NCBI RefSeq assembly: GCF_900100085.1
Contig: NZ_FNEJ01000031.1
Span: 1-49,109 of the forward strand
Length of the DNA: 49,109 bases
Direction of reading: 5' to 3'
Source of the DNA: Salipiger marinus
GTDB lineage: Bacteria; Pseudomonadota; Alphaproteobacteria; Rhodobacterales; Rhodobacteraceae
Positions 24,457 through 33,640 of this stretch are shown here, piece after piece (positions within the stretch are counted from its first letter, which is position 1; the number at the start of each line of letters is the position of its first letter). The translations under genes were made by a program, and so were the position numbers. The notes under the pieces are model-generated. The model searched no databases, was not told the DNA's origin, and worked only from the letters and a program-made list of their open reading frames with translations.

Positions 24457-25662
24457 ATGTCCCCGATCCGACGGCTGCTGCGCGCGGCCCTGTTCGTTTT
24501 TGCTCTGAATGCTCCCGTGGCGGCTCTGGCCCAGTCCGAGGCCGAGGTTGCCCAGTGGAACCGCGCCGTGACGCTGATGCAGGCGGGCGATGTGGCGGCA
24601 GCGCTGCCGCTGCTGGAACGTCTGGTGTCAGAGGAGCCGGGCAAGGCGGTCTACCGGCTGGAACTGGCGGCGGCGCTGTTCCGGCAGGGCCGCTATGGCC
24701 GGGCGCGCTATCACGCCGATCTGGCGGCGCTTGGCGATCTGGCCCTCGAGGCGCGGCTTGCGGCGCGGCGCATCGCAAGCACCGCCGCCGACCGCCAGCC
24801 GCTCACCGGGTATTTCCAGCTCAATATCCTGCCCGAGACCAATCCGGGCCGCCAGACCAGCCAGTCCAGCGTCGACATCAACGGCGTCGAGTTTGGCCTG
24901 AACGAGGATGCGCGGGCCGAAGCCTCGACCTCGGTGATCGTGGTGGCGGGGGGCACCTACATGCACCCTCTGGGCGACCGGCTGCGCCTGCGGTTTGGCG
25001 CCGATCTTTGGGCGCGGCACAACCCGGACGAGCGGCTGCAGGACCGCCAGCTGACCCTGCGCGTCGGGCCGTTCTGGCAGGGCGCGGATGGCAGCCGCTT
25101 CGGCATCGATGTCACGCGCGGGCGCAACTGGAATGCGGGCGTGCCGGTCGATGAAACCCACGGCCTGCGGCTGGAGGCGGGCCGCCCGCTGGGACAGCGC
25201 AGCTATCTGGCCTTTGCCGCCGCGCGGACATGGGCCAGCGCCACCGACGGCACCGGCGACGAGGTCGATGACCGGCTGGTGCTGGGCCTGTCGCATATGC
25301 AGAGCGACACGCTGCTGCTGCGCGGCAACCTGTCGGTGCTGCGCAAGGAGGCGCGGTTTGCCACGCAGGATTACACCGAACGCGGCCTGTCGGTGGGGGC
25401 GCAGAAATTCTGGTCCGGCGGCTGGACCGTGCAGGGCGACCTGTCGGTGGCGCGGCGCAGCTATGGCGGGCGCGACCCGCTGTTCGGCATCGCGCGGCAG
25501 GATGACCGGCTGCGGCTTGACCTGTCGGTCATGGACCGCGACCTGCGCATCGGGCCTTTCGTGCCCGAACTGCGGCTGGGTCTGGAACGCGCCCGCTCCA
25601 GCATCGACATGCGCAGCTATGACAACCGCGCGCTGCAGATCAGCTTCACCCGGCGCTTCTGA
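24457..25662 (+). CDS. Slam-like outer-membrane protein (surface lipoprotein assembly modifier, type 11 secretion)
   Basis: A 401-residue protein with a signal peptide (MSPIRRLLRAALFVFALNAPVAALAQ). A TPR-like periplasmic part follows (about 27-105: WNRAVTLMQAGDVAAALPLLERL and VYRLELAAALFRQGRYGRAR). From about 118 comes a beta-barrel that begins with a Slam-type segment, YFQLNILPETNPGRQ, and continues in alternating strands to a C-terminal Phe (QISFTRRF), the outer-membrane sorting signal. TPR plus a DUF560 barrel is the Slam architecture; in Neisseria it moves TbpB, LbpB and fHbp to the cell surface. The upstream lipoprotein is the obvious cargo. The protein is shorter than neisserial Slam1 (about 490) but similar to environmental members. 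Function is inferred from architecture and pairing. Confidence 0.75.
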   Translation: MSPIRRLLRAALFVFALNAPVAALAQSEAEVAQWNRAVTLMQAGDVAAALPLLERLVSEEPGKAVYRLELAAALFRQGRYGRARYHADLAALGDLALEARLAARRIASTAADRQPLTGYFQLNILPETNPGRQTSQSSVDINGVEFGLNEDARAEASTSVIVVAGGTYMHPLGDRLRLRFGADLWARHNPDERLQDRQLTLRVGPFWQGADGSRFGIDVTRGRNWNAGVPVDETHGLRLEAGRPLGQRSYLAFAAARTWASATDGTGDEVDDRLVLGLSHMQSDTLLLRGNLSVLRKEARFATQDYTERGLSVGAQKFWSGGWTVQGDLSVARRSYGGRDPLFGIARQDDRLRLDLSVMDRDLRIGPFVPELRLGLERARSSIDMRSYDNRALQISFTRRF

Positions 25663-25740
25663 ACCGTCCGATTTGTGGGGTAAAATGATACCTATTTATC
25701 AAGCCATTGTTTTTATTGTAAAAAATCGGAAAACTGTCGC

Positions 25741-25768
25741 TTGACTGTGCGCGCGGCAAGCTTATAAC
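25741..25768 (+). promoter_or_regulatory. Promoter of rplM-rpsI
   Basis: TTGACT (25741-25746) and TATAAC (25763-25768) are spaced by 16 bp, a strong match to the housekeeping consensus. The preceding 60 bp are very AT-rich (attgtttttattgtaaaaaa), which could act as an UP element as in other ribosomal protein promoters. Confidence 0.75.
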
Positions 25769-25784
25769 CCGCCCATCGGAATAC

Positions 25785-25800
25785 GAGGCCTGCGGGCCTC
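25785..25800 (+). promoter_or_regulatory. Hairpin in the rplM leader, candidate L13 autoregulatory site
   Basis: GAGGCC, loop TGCG and GGCCTC form a perfect 6-bp stem with a tetraloop, located about 15 bp after the likely transcription start and 24 bp before rplM. Ribosomal leaders often carry such a site for feedback by their product. L13 binding here is a hypothesis. Confidence 0.35.
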
Positions 25801-25824
25801 TGGAACAAGCTCAAGGGCACCGCG

Positions 25825-26283
25825 ATGAAAACCTACTCTGCGACTCCGGCAGACATCGACAAGAAATGGATCGTGATCGACGCGGAAGGCGTCGTTCTGG
25901 GCCGTCTCGCGTCGATCGTCGCCATGCGTCTGCGTGGCAAGCACAAGGCCACCTTCACCCCGCATATGGACATGGGTGACAACGTCATCATCATCAACGC
26001 CGACAAGGTGCAGATGACCGGCAAGAAGCGCGAAGAGCACTTCTACTGGCACACTGGCCACCCCGGCGGGATCAAGTCGCGCACCAAGGCCCAGATCCTT
26101 GAAGGCGCGCATCCCGAGCGTGTGGTGATCCAGGCCGTCAAGCGCATGCTGCCGGGCAACCGCCTGTCGCGCAAGCAGATGACCAACCTGCGCGTCTATG
26201 CAGGGGCGGCCCACCCGCACGAGGCGCAGGCGCCCGAAGCGCTGGACGTCAAGTCGATGAACAAGAAAAACACCCGGGTGTAA
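25825..26283 (+). CDS. rplM: Large ribosomal subunit protein uL13
   Basis: A 152-residue protein beginning [22 protein letters not shown], with [35 protein letters not shown] and [12 protein letters not shown], which are diagnostic for L13. It binds 23S rRNA early in 50S assembly. It is followed by rpsI after 2 bp, the universal L13-S9 pair, so the two are made in equal amounts from one mRNA. Length is normal for alphaproteobacteria (about 150-155). Confidence 0.99.
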   Translation: MKTYSATPADIDKKWIVIDAEGVVLGRLASIVAMRLRGKHKATFTPHMDMGDNVIIINADKVQMTGKKREEHFYWHTGHPGGIKSRTKAQILEGAHPERVVIQAVKRMLPGNRLSRKQMTNLRVYAGAAHPHEAQAPEALDVKSMNKKNTRV

Positions 26284-26285
26284 TC

Positions 26286-26771
26286 ATGGCTGAACAGATC
26301 AACTCCCTGGAAGAACTCGGCACCGCCGCAGGCATCGAGTCCACCGCTCCCGTGGCAGCCCCGCGTGAGCCCGTGCGCGACTCGCTGGGCCGGTCCTATG
26401 CCACTGGCAAGCGGAAGGACGCGGTCGCCCGCGTCTGGATCAAGCCGGGCTCCGGCAAGGTCACCGTCAACGGCAAGGAAATCAACGCGTATTTCGCCCG
26501 GCCCGTGCTGCAGATGATCCTGCGCCAGCCCTTCACCATCGCTGGTGTCGAAGGTGAATTCGACGTGATGGCCACCGTCAAGGGCGGCGGCCTGTCCGGT
26601 CAGGCCGGCGCGGTCAAGCACGGCATCTCGAAAGCGCTGCAGCTTTACGATCCCGCCCTGCGCGGCGCGCTGAAAGCGGCAGGCTTCCTGACCCGCGACA
26701 GCCGCGTTGTGGAACGGAAGAAATACGGCAAGCGCAAAGCACGCCGCAGCTTCCAGTTCTCGAAGCGCTGA
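26286..26771 (+). CDS. rpsI: Small ribosomal subunit protein uS9
   Basis: A 161-residue protein. After an alphaproteobacterial N-terminal extension of about 30 residues the S9 core starts at [16 protein letters not shown] and continues with [27 protein letters not shown], then [19 protein letters not shown]. The C terminus ends [17 protein letters not shown], the basic tail that reaches the P-site tRNA on the ribosome. It is in an operon with rplM and followed by a strong terminator. Confidence 0.99.
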   Translation: MAEQINSLEELGTAAGIESTAPVAAPREPVRDSLGRSYATGKRKDAVARVWIKPGSGKVTVNGKEINAYFARPVLQMILRQPFTIAGVEGEFDVMATVKGGGLSGQAGAVKHGISKALQLYDPALRGALKAAGFLTRDSRVVERKKYGKRKARRSFQFSKR

Positions 26772-26798
26772 TCCTTACCGGATCGCAGGACATCGAAA

Positions 26799-26826
26799 CG
26801 CACCGGGGCAACCCGGTGCGTTTTTT
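26799..26826 (+). terminator. Rho-independent terminator of rplM-rpsI
   Basis: CGCACCGGG (26799-26807), loop GCAA and CCCGGTGCG (26812-26820) form a perfect 9-bp stem with a stable tetraloop, followed by TTTTTTC. It lies 27 bp after the rpsI stop. Confidence 0.95.
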
Positions 26827-26892
26827 CTTGGGCGCAGTTGGCGGGGCGGGCGGCCTGCGCTACTCCAATCCGGCAAGCGCAGGAGTTCGGTG

Positions 26893-27786
26893 ATGCGGGT
26901 GTTCATCTTCAGCTACAATCGCGGCGCCTATCTGCGCAACGCCGTGGAGTCGGTGCGGCGGCACATGCCCTTTGCGCAGGTCACCGTGATGGATGACCGC
27001 TCTGACGATCCGGACACGCGGGCGGTGCTGGCGGCGCTGCCGGTCGAGGTGCTGACCGCACCCGCGCCCGGGGCGGAACATGCGGTGACGGGCGGCCTGC
27101 ATGGCGGGATGAACCGCGCGCTGGATCTGGCCGAGGCAGAGGGGCAGACCGTGGTCCTGATGCTGCAGGATGACATGATGCTGGTGCGCGACGTGGCGCA
27201 GGCAGATCTGGACGCCGCCGTGGCGCAGTTCGACCGGGCCGATGCGTCCTTCGTGCTGGGGGTGACCTTCGCCAAGACCCGGCGCGGCGCGCGCGACATC
27301 GGGCTTGTGCTGGACGGCGGCGTGTACCGGCGCCCCGAAGCAGCGGCGGTGTCCGGCGCGCATTGCGCCTATGGCGATACCGGGCTGTTCCACATCCCCC
27401 GGCTGCGCGCCACGCTCGGCCGACTGGAGCAGGGCGAAAAAGGGAACGAGGCACGGGCGCGCGCGCTTGGCCTGCGCATGGGCAGTCTGGTCTTCCCCTT
27501 TGCCCACTGGCTGCCCTTTCCGGTGTCGTGGCGGGGACGCAAACGGGTGTGGCGGCTGCGGCTGCTGGATCTGGTCTGTGGCGCGGGTGTGCATGTAATC
27601 GCGCCGCTGCAGGGCGAGCGTCTGCGCCGCTTTCTGGACCGGGATCCCGGCGATCTGCCCTTTGCCGAGGACTGGCTGACCGCCCCCACGGCGCCGCAGG
27701 CGCTTTACTGGTCGCTGCGCGGCGGCGCGCAGAACGGGCTGGCACGCGGCGGCTGGCGCAGCACGCTGGCACGGCGGCTGCGCTGA
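26893..27786 (+). CDS. GT-A fold glycosyltransferase (family 2-like)
   Basis: A 297-residue protein starting MRVFIFSYNRGAYLRNAVESV and continuing VTVMDDRSDDPDTRAV, the nucleotide-sugar-binding start of family 2 transferases. VVLMLQDDMMLVRD (about 89-102) supplies a DxD-like metal site. GDTGLFHIPRL and the C-terminal PFAEDWLTAPTAPQALYWS would form the acceptor side. No transmembrane helix is obvious. Its TGA overlaps the ATG of the next glycosyltransferase by one base, so the two probably act on the same surface glycan. The true start is the ATG at 26893, with AGGAG upstream; longer frames run back into rpsI. Confidence 0.8.
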   Translation: MRVFIFSYNRGAYLRNAVESVRRHMPFAQVTVMDDRSDDPDTRAVLAALPVEVLTAPAPGAEHAVTGGLHGGMNRALDLAEAEGQTVVLMLQDDMMLVRDVAQADLDAAVAQFDRADASFVLGVTFAKTRRGARDIGLVLDGGVYRRPEAAAVSGAHCAYGDTGLFHIPRLRATLGRLEQGEKGNEARARALGLRMGSLVFPFAHWLPFPVSWRGRKRVWRLRLLDLVCGAGVHVIAPLQGERLRRFLDRDPGDLPFAEDWLTAPTAPQALYWSLRGGAQNGLARGGWRSTLARRLR

Positions 27787-28889
27787 TGCGGATGGCCTAT
27801 ATTGCCCGTTCCGTGCTGCCGTCAGAGGCGGCGAATGCCGTCCATGTGGCGCGGATGTGCGCGGCGCTGGCGGGCGAGGGCGCGGATCTGCGGCTTTTTG
27901 CGCATCAGGGCAGGCCAGCGTCCGACATGGCGGGGCTTGCGCAGATCTACGGGCTGCGCCACCCGTTCGCGCTGCGGCTTTACGACATGAAGCATCCGCT
28001 GGACCGGCTGGGCTGGCGGGCCCGCGCGCTGCTGCAGGCGTGGCGCGAGGGGCGGCGCACGGTGCTGACGCGGGATGTGCCCACGGCGGCGCTGGCCACG
28101 CGCTGGGGCTTTGCCACGGTGCTGGAACTGCACCACCCGCCCGCGCCCGACAGCGACAAGGGCCGCGCGCTGGCCCTCGCGCAGGCGCGGGGGGCACGGC
28201 TGGTGGCGATCACCGCACAGCTTGCCGCCCATCTGGAGGCGCAGCTGAACCTGCCTGCGGGCGCGGTCGCGGTGCTGCAGGATGGCGCCGATCTGGCGCC
28301 CGAGCCCGCGCCGCCGCCGCCCGGGCGCCGTCTGGTCGCGGGCTATGCCGGATCGCTGCTGCCCGGCAAGGGGGTGGAGCTGATCGCGGCGCTGGCGCCC
28401 TTGGTGCCGGAGGTGGCGTTTGTCGTGCTTGGCGGGCCGGAAACCGCGCGGCGCGACTGGCAGGCGCGCGTCTCTGCGCCCAACCTGAGCTTTCTGCCCC
28501 GCGTCGCCCCTGCCGAGGTGGCGCGACATATCGCGGGGTTTGACGTGGCGCTTTTGCCCAATGCGCGGCATGTCGGCACCTCGGGCGGTGGGATCACCGA
28601 TATCGGGGCCTGGACCTCTCCGCTGAAAGCCTTTGAATACATGGCCTTGGGGCGGGCGATCCTTGCCTCGGACCTGCCGAACCTGCGCGAGGTGTTCAGC
28701 GACGGGCGCAATGCCCTGCTGTGTCCGCCCGAGGATCCCGAAGGCTGGGTCGCGCCGCTGCGGGCCTTGGCGGTGGATGCCGGGCTGCGCACGCGGCTGG
28801 GGGATGCCGCACGGCAGGATCTGGCGACGCGCTATTCCTGGGCGGCGCGGGCGCGGGCGATGCTGACGCTACTGGCGCAGAGGCCCTAG
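27786..28889 (+). CDS. Glycosyltransferase family 4 (GT-B fold)
   Basis: A 367-residue protein. The N-terminal half has SVLPSEAANAVHVARMCAALAGEGADLRLF, a Rossmann-like acceptor domain. The C-terminal half has GYAGSLLPGKGVELIAALAPL (the GxLxxxKG strand-loop of GT4 enzymes) and the donor-binding SPLKAFEYMALGRAILASDLPNLREV, with Glu positions of the EX7E motif. The HVGTSGGGITDIGAWTSPLK segment is typical of GT4 proteins that add one sugar in polysaccharide or lipid assembly. The sugar cannot be told from sequence. It is translationally joined to the preceding GT-A gene and ends convergently, overlapping the tetR stop by 3 bp. Confidence 0.87.
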   Translation: MRMAYIARSVLPSEAANAVHVARMCAALAGEGADLRLFAHQGRPASDMAGLAQIYGLRHPFALRLYDMKHPLDRLGWRARALLQAWREGRRTVLTRDVPTAALATRWGFATVLELHHPPAPDSDKGRALALAQARGARLVAITAQLAAHLEAQLNLPAGAVAVLQDGADLAPEPAPPPPGRRLVAGYAGSLLPGKGVELIAALAPLVPEVAFVVLGGPETARRDWQARVSAPNLSFLPRVAPAEVARHIAGFDVALLPNARHVGTSGGGITDIGAWTSPLKAFEYMALGRAILASDLPNLREVFSDGRNALLCPPEDPEGWVAPLRALAVDAGLRTRLGDAARQDLATRYSWAARARAMLTLLAQRP

Positions 28890-29503
28890 CGGTCCGGCGG
28901 GATCAGTCCCAGTCCGCGCAGGTAGATGCCGATGCCCGATTCCAGCAGCGCGTCGGCGGGGAAGGGCGCCTGTGCGCCGGGGGAGTTGCGGGCGAAGAGT
29001 TCCACCACGCCGTGGCTCATTGCCCAGATATGGGCCGAGAACATCGAGGCGGGGGGGCGCTTGTCTGCCGGGATATGCTGCGACAGATCCGAGGCCGCGC
29101 GTTCCAGCACGTCGCGGGCGCGGCGCGCGGCGGCGGCAAGTTCCGGCGAATGGTTGACCGAAATGCCGGATTCGAACATCGCGATGTAATGGCCGGGATG
29201 GCGGCGGGCAAAGGCCAGATAGGCGCGGCCCGTCGCCTCGAACGCGCCAAGCGCCGAGGGCTGGCCACTGTCATAGGCATATTGCATGAGATCGGCAAAG
29301 ATCTCGTAGCCCTGTTTCGAGGCCTCGGCGATCAGATCCTCGCGCCCGCCGAAATGGCGGTAGACGGCGGCGGGGGTGACGCCCGCAAGCTTCGCCGCCT
29401 CCGAGAGGGTAAAGCCGGTGGGGCCTTTTTCCTCGATCAGCGCCAGCGCCGCCTCGACCAGCGCCTGCCGCAGGTTGCCATGGTGATAGCCCCGCTTAGG
29501 CAT
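28886..29503 (-). CDS. TetR-family transcription regulator
   Basis: A 205-residue repressor-type protein. The N-terminal HTH contains [31 protein letters not shown] (about 32-62). The C-terminal ligand domain includes [19 protein letters not shown] and [19 protein letters not shown], like the WHG/TetR_C_33 group. Its ATG (29503) lies inside the end of ppk2 with an overlap of 8 bp, so the regulator is made only where ppk2 is transcribed. Control of the ppk2 promoter is a reasonable guess, but no palindrome was found in the 64-bp gap upstream of ppk2. The longer frame back to 29560 is the shadow of ppk2. Confidence 0.9.
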   Translation of the reverse strand: MPKRGYHHGNLRQALVEAALALIEEKGPTGFTLSEAAKLAGVTPAAVYRHFGGREDLIAEASKQGYEIFADLMQYAYDSGQPSALGAFEATGRAYLAFARRHPGHYIAMFESGISVNHSPELAAAARRARDVLERAASDLSQHIPADKRPPASMFSAHIWAMSHGVVELFARNSPGAQAPFPADALLESGIGIYLRGLGLIPPDR

Positions 29504-30365
29504 CCCAGATCTCGGGGCCTCCGGCGATGCAGGGATCGGGCGTGCCGATGGCGCGGGCATCCTTGTTGTCGTAATCCAGATGGCTCAGCACATGGCGGAT
29601 CGCGGCCAGCCGCGCGCGTTTCTTGTCATCCGACCGGATCACCGTCCATGGCGCCTCGGGGGTGTGGCTGCGCGACAGGGTCTCCTGAATGGCGGCGCTG
29701 TAGGCGTCCCATTTCTTCAGCCCCTCCACGTCGATGCGGCTGAGCTTCCACTGCTTCAGCGGATCGCCCTCGCGCGCCAGCATCCGGCGCAGCTGTTCGG
29801 CACGGCCCACATTCAGCCAGAACTTGAAAAGGTGGATGCCATCCTCCACCAGCATCTTTTCGAAATCGGGCACCTGCGCAAAGAAATGTTCGCGCTGCGC
29901 TTCGGTGCAGAAGCCGAAGACCTTTTCCACCACGCCCCGGTTATACCAGCTGCGGTCATAGAACACGATCTCGCCACCTGCGGGCAGATGCGCGATGTAG
30001 CGCTGGAAATACCATTGCGAGGCTTCGGTATCCGAAGGCGCGGGCAGCGCCACCACCCGCGCGCCGCGCGGATTGAGGTTTTCGCGGAACCGCTTGATGG
30101 TGCCGCCCTTGCCCGCCGCGTCGCGGCCTTCGAACACCATGGCGATGCGGCGACCGGAGGTCTTGATGCAGGCCTGCAGCTTCAGCAGTTCCACCTGAAG
30201 GGCGGCCATGTCCTTGTCGTAGGTCTTGCCGCGCATCTCTTCGGAATAGGGGTAGCTGGGTGACAGGATGTCGTCCTTGTCGGCGCGGCGCAGCGCGGCG
30301 CGGATCGGCTCTGGCGCTTCGGTGTCGAAATAGGCGCTGATGGCGCCGTCAAAGGGCAGGCTCAC
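29496..30365 (-). CDS. ppk2: Polyphosphate kinase 2
   Basis: A 289-residue class I-type PPK2, which moves phosphate between polyphosphate and nucleoside diphosphates, usually making ATP or GTP. The P-loop is [16 protein letters not shown] (about 79-94). The Walker B/lid part is [19 protein letters not shown] (about 132-150), followed by [16 protein letters not shown] and [20 protein letters not shown], all standard. The C terminus ([13 protein letters not shown]) is also family-like. No ppk1 or exopolyphosphatase is in the window. The downstream tetR overlaps its 3' end. Confidence 0.95.
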   Translation of the reverse strand: MSLPFDGAISAYFDTEAPEPIRAALRRADKDDILSPSYPYSEEMRGKTYDKDMAALQVELLKLQACIKTSGRRIAMVFEGRDAAGKGGTIKRFRENLNPRGARVVALPAPSDTEASQWYFQRYIAHLPAGGEIVFYDRSWYNRGVVEKVFGFCTEAQREHFFAQVPDFEKMLVEDGIHLFKFWLNVGRAEQLRRMLAREGDPLKQWKLSRIDVEGLKKWDAYSAAIQETLSRSHTPEAPWTVIRSDDKKRARLAAIRHVLSHLDYDNKDARAIGTPDPCIAGGPEIWDA

Positions 30366-30429
30366 GACCGCGTTCCTTCTGTCTGTCCGGGCTGTCTGTC
30401 CGGGGGTCCACTATGGGCGCTATGTCGCG

Positions 30430-31380
30430 TCAACGCAAACCCGCCCGCCGCGCCACACGGTCGATGGCAGCGTCCATCACCCCCGGCGCGACATGCTGGG
30501 GCATGTGGCCCACATCCGGCAGCAGCGTCAGCCGCGCGCCGGGGATGGCGCGGGCGGTGGGAACGGAATGGATCTGCGGCCCGACGATGCGGTCGGCCTC
30601 GCCATGGATCAGTTCCACCGGCAGGTCGAGGGCGGGATAGCGCGGCAGCAGGGCGGCGATCTCGGCCTTGAGGCTGGCGCGCTGGCGGGCATTGGCGCGC
30701 AGCGTCGCCGGGCGCAGCGCCAGTTCGGCGCCGATATGCTCGGCATAGCCGGGCGGCACCGGGTTTGGCGCAAACACCTCGCGGATGGCGTCCTGCACGC
30801 GGGATTCGGGGGCCAGTGCCGAAATGGCGCTGTTGGCCAGCGGTGCGAGCGGCCCGCCGGTCAGCCGGTAGAAGGCGGGCAGGCTGTCCTCCCATGTCTG
30901 CGAGGCGGCCCCCAGCAGCACCAGCCCCGCGCTGTGGCGCGGATGCTCCGCCGCCCATGCCAGCGCCACGGCGCCGCCATAGGACTGGCCGACCACGATG
31001 GGCCGGTCGGCGCCAAGCTGCCGCGCCGCCGCCACCAGCAGGTCGGCCTGATCGAAGATGCTGTCGCCCGAGGCCGAAAGCGCGGGCGTATAGCCAAGCC
31101 CGGGCCGGTCAAAGGCGATGACCCGGTAGCGCGGCGCCAGCCGGTCCACCGCCTGATAGGTCCAGTCGCGCAGGTTGCCGCTGGCGCCGTGGATCAGCAC
31201 CAGATCCGGGCCGGAGCCCTTTTCGACATAATGCACGCGATGGCCGTCCACCTCCAGAAAGCGGCCCTCTGGCGGGTAGGCTTCGACCGCCCCCCGCGCC
31301 GAGCGGTCAGACGCGATGCCCGTGGCGGCACAGCCTGCCAGAGCCAGAACAGCAAGCGAAATCAGGACTTTCCAAGGCAT
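30430..31380 (-). CDS. Alpha/beta hydrolase, predicted lipoprotein
   Basis: A 316-residue serine hydrolase anchored by a lipobox (VLALAGC, C17) and therefore periplasmic or membrane-bound. The fold is complete: oxyanion segment LIHGASGNLRDW (about 62-73), nucleophile elbow GQSYGG with S133, a cap region at about 155-235, the acidic residue in HGEADRIV and the catalytic His in DVGHMPQ. The sequence is of the haloalkane-dehalogenase/epoxide-hydrolase-like kind, but no substrate can be named. It starts 12 bp after the metA stop with AAAGG upstream, so it belongs to the metA transcript. A role in methionine synthesis is not implied by the export signal. Confidence 0.85.
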   Translation of the reverse strand: MPWKVLISLAVLALAGCAATGIASDRSARGAVEAYPPEGRFLEVDGHRVHYVEKGSGPDLVLIHGASGNLRDWTYQAVDRLAPRYRVIAFDRPGLGYTPALSASGDSIFDQADLLVAAARQLGADRPIVVGQSYGGAVALAWAAEHPRHSAGLVLLGAASQTWEDSLPAFYRLTGGPLAPLANSAISALAPESRVQDAIREVFAPNPVPPGYAEHIGAELALRPATLRANARQRASLKAEIAALLPRYPALDLPVELIHGEADRIVGPQIHSVPTARAIPGARLTLLPDVGHMPQHVAPGVMDAAIDRVARRAGLR

Positions 31381-31392
31381 TGTTGCAAACCT

Positions 31393-32343
31393 TTACCGGG
31401 TATTCTTGCGCCAGTCGGTCAAGGTGGTGCCGATGCGATCCACCTCGAACGGAGTCGTCAGGTAGATCTCGTTGATCCAGTTGCCATAAAGCAGATGGGC
31501 ATGGCTGCGCCAGCGGTTGAGCGGGCGCTTCGACGGGTCGTCCTCGGGGTAGTAATTGGCGGGCACGTTGATGGCTTTGCCCGCCGCCACGTCCCGGTCG
31601 TATTCTTCCTTCAGCGTGTGGCTGTCATATTCCAGATGGTTGAAGATATAGAGCGCGCGATGCCCCGGATCCTCGACCAGCGCCGGGCCGGTTTCCGGCG
31701 AATGGATCAGCACCGGCAGGCCCGCCGCCTCGACCTCGGCGCGGCGCACCTCGGTCCAGCGCGACACCGGCATCACCATGTCATCGGAAAAGCCGCGCAG
31801 ATAGGGCGAGGCGGGGGCGAGGTTCTGGTGCCGGATGCAGCCGAAGGCCTTGTGGTCGAGGATGTGTTTCGGCACGCCGTGGAAATGGTGGATCATCGCC
31901 ATGCCGCCCCAGCAGACGCCGAAGGTGGCGTGGACATGGCTCTGCGTCCAGGCAAACACCCGGGTCAGTTCGTCCCAATAGGTCACCTCCTCATAGGGCA
32001 GGTGTTCGATGGGCGCGCCGGTGATCACCAGCCCGTCGAATTTCTCGCCCGAGGCCTCGACCTCGGCGAAGGGGCGGTAGAAGGCCTCCATATGTTCGGC
32101 GGCGGTGTTCTTGGTCTGATGCTCGGTCATGCGGATCAGCGAGAATTCGATCTGCAGCGGCGTGGCGCCGATCAGCCGGGCGAACTGGTTCTCGGTCTGG
32201 ATCTTCTTGGGCATCAGGTTCAGCAGGGCGATGCGCAGCGGCCGGATGTCCTGCCGCGAGGCGCTGTCCTCGGACATGACCATGACGCCTTCGCGCGAGA
32301 GCACGTCATAGGCGGGCAGGTCTTCGGGCAGCTTGATGGGCAT
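31393..32343 (-). CDS. metA: Homoserine O-acyltransferase, probably O-acetyltransferase
   Basis: A 316-residue MetA-family enzyme that acylates homoserine in methionine synthesis. Family motifs: [42 protein letters not shown], the catalytic FGVCWGGM (C144), and FNHLEYD with the His/Glu of the triad. In this family the residue in the APxE/APxG position decides acyl-CoA use: Glu favours acetyl-CoA (Bacillus), Gly favours succinyl-CoA (E. coli). Here it is E113 (API-E), so acetyl transfer is predicted. The ATG at 32343 is preferred over the one at 32352, which would touch the GAGG ribosome binding site. I found no convincing SAM riboswitch in the upstream 230 bp. Confidence 0.95.
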   Translation of the reverse strand: MPIKLPEDLPAYDVLSREGVMVMSEDSASRQDIRPLRIALLNLMPKKIQTENQFARLIGATPLQIEFSLIRMTEHQTKNTAAEHMEAFYRPFAEVEASGEKFDGLVITGAPIEHLPYEEVTYWDELTRVFAWTQSHVHATFGVCWGGMAMIHHFHGVPKHILDHKAFGCIRHQNLAPASPYLRGFSDDMVMPVSRWTEVRRAEVEAAGLPVLIHSPETGPALVEDPGHRALYIFNHLEYDSHTLKEEYDRDVAAGKAINVPANYYPEDDPSKRPLNRWRSHAHLLYGNWINEIYLTTPFEVDRIGTTLTDWRKNTR

Positions 32344-32445
32344 GACAATCATCCTCTGGTCAGGGCAGGAGATGTAGACGCGCAGGGCGCCGGGCTCAAG
32401 GGTGGCGATGACCGCCGGGGCGTCTGGTCGGTGATCACGGCAGAA

Positions 32446-32494
32446 GGGGGCTCTGCCCCCATCCCCCTGCGGGGGAGTCCCCCGGGATATTTTT
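32446..32494 (+). repeat. Dispersed intergenic two-hairpin element, copy 2
   Basis: GGGGGCTCTGCCCCC is identical to the first stem of copy 1. The second stem is TCCCCC-TGC-GGGGGA, different in bases from copy 1 but still fully paired. The tail AGTCCCCCGGGATATTTTT matches the others. It lies between divergent metA and the alcohol dehydrogenase gene. Confidence 0.85.
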
Positions 32495-32576
32495 GCCAAG
32501 AAGAAGCGGCGCGGGGCTTGCGGTTGCCGGAGCGGTGTCGTTCTGTGATCTCACATTGACCCGGAGGAGAGACGAC

Positions 32577-33614
32577 ATGCGCGCTGCCGTGCTGAGAACC
32601 TATAACGCGGATCTGTCCATCGAGGAGGTTCCGGTTCCGGACTGCCCCGCCGATGGCGTGGTGCTGAAGGTGCTGGCCTGCGGCGTCTGCCGGTCGGACT
32701 GGCATGGCTGGTCGGGCGAGCATCCGCGCGTCAAGCCGGGCCAGATTCAGGGCCATGAATATTGCGGCGAGGTGGTGGCGGCGGGCCCCGGCTCGCACTG
32801 GCAGGTGGGCGATCTGCTGGTGGCGCCGTTCATCCTTGCCTGCGGCACCTGTCCCTCCTGCCGCGAGGGCAATCAGCATACCTGTTTCGACCAGCGCCTG
32901 CCCGGCTTTGTCGAGCCGGGCGCCTTTGCCGAATACGTGGCGGTGCCGCGCGATTTCAACCTTGCGCGGCTGCCCGAGGGCATGTCGCCGACGCTGGCGG
33001 CGGGTCTGGGCTGCCGCGTCACCACCGCATGGCATGCGCTGACCGGGCGCGCGGCGCTGGCGGGGGGCGAATGGCTGGCGGTGCATGGCACCGGCGGCAT
33101 CGGGCTGTCGGCGGCGATCCTTGGCCGGGCGCTTGGCGCGCATGTGATCGTGGTTGATGTGGTGCAGGAAAAGCTCGACCATGCGCTGAGCCTTGGCATG
33201 GATGCGGCGGTGAATGCCAAGGATGGCGACGTGGCGGCGCAGATCCGCGAGATCACCGGTGGCGGCGCGCATGTGAGCGTGGAGGCGCTGGGGATTCCGC
33301 AGACGGTCAATGCCTCGATCCGCTGCCTGCGCCCGCTTGGGCGGCATGTGCAGGTGGGCATGCCGGTGGGGCATCATGCCGTGCAGGAAGTGGACATGAA
33401 CGCCGTCTACATGGCCAATCTGGCGCTTTACGGCACCCGGGGCATGCCGTCGCACCGCTATCCGTCGCTGCTTGGATTGATCACGCGCGGAAAGGTCGAT
33501 ATGAGCCCGCTCATCGCGCGCGAGATTCCCCTCAGCCAGGCCGGGGCGGAGCTTGCCGCTTTCAACGGGCCGACGCCGCCGGGCGTGGCCGTCATCACCG
33601 ACTTCAGCCGCTGA
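32577..33614 (+). CDS. Zinc-dependent alcohol dehydrogenase (MDR superfamily)
   Basis: A 345-residue medium-chain dehydrogenase. The catalytic zinc is set by [11 protein letters not shown] and GHEYCGEVV (GHE motif). The structural zinc has four Cys in [18 protein letters not shown]. The NAD(P)-binding Rossmann part is [28 protein letters not shown]. The set of motifs fits an alcohol or polyol oxidoreductase; the substrate is not readable. The ATG at 32577 has GGAGGAGA upstream. purQ follows after 26 bp, so read-through is possible, but the functions are unrelated. Confidence 0.92.
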   Translation: MRAAVLRTYNADLSIEEVPVPDCPADGVVLKVLACGVCRSDWHGWSGEHPRVKPGQIQGHEYCGEVVAAGPGSHWQVGDLLVAPFILACGTCPSCREGNQHTCFDQRLPGFVEPGAFAEYVAVPRDFNLARLPEGMSPTLAAGLGCRVTTAWHALTGRAALAGGEWLAVHGTGGIGLSAAILGRALGAHVIVVDVVQEKLDHALSLGMDAAVNAKDGDVAAQIREITGGGAHVSVEALGIPQTVNASIRCLRPLGRHVQVGMPVGHHAVQEVDMNAVYMANLALYGTRGMPSHRYPSLLGLITRGKVDMSPLIAREIPLSQAGAELAAFNGPTPPGVAVITDFSR

Positions 33615-33640
33615 GGTCGCATGGCATCAGGAGATCGCCC

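Noticed and set aside
32344-32576. SAM riboswitch upstream of metA
   Set aside because: Alphaproteobacterial metA often has SAM-II, but the conserved pseudoknot core was not recognisable on the minus strand, and part of the gap is the dispersed element.
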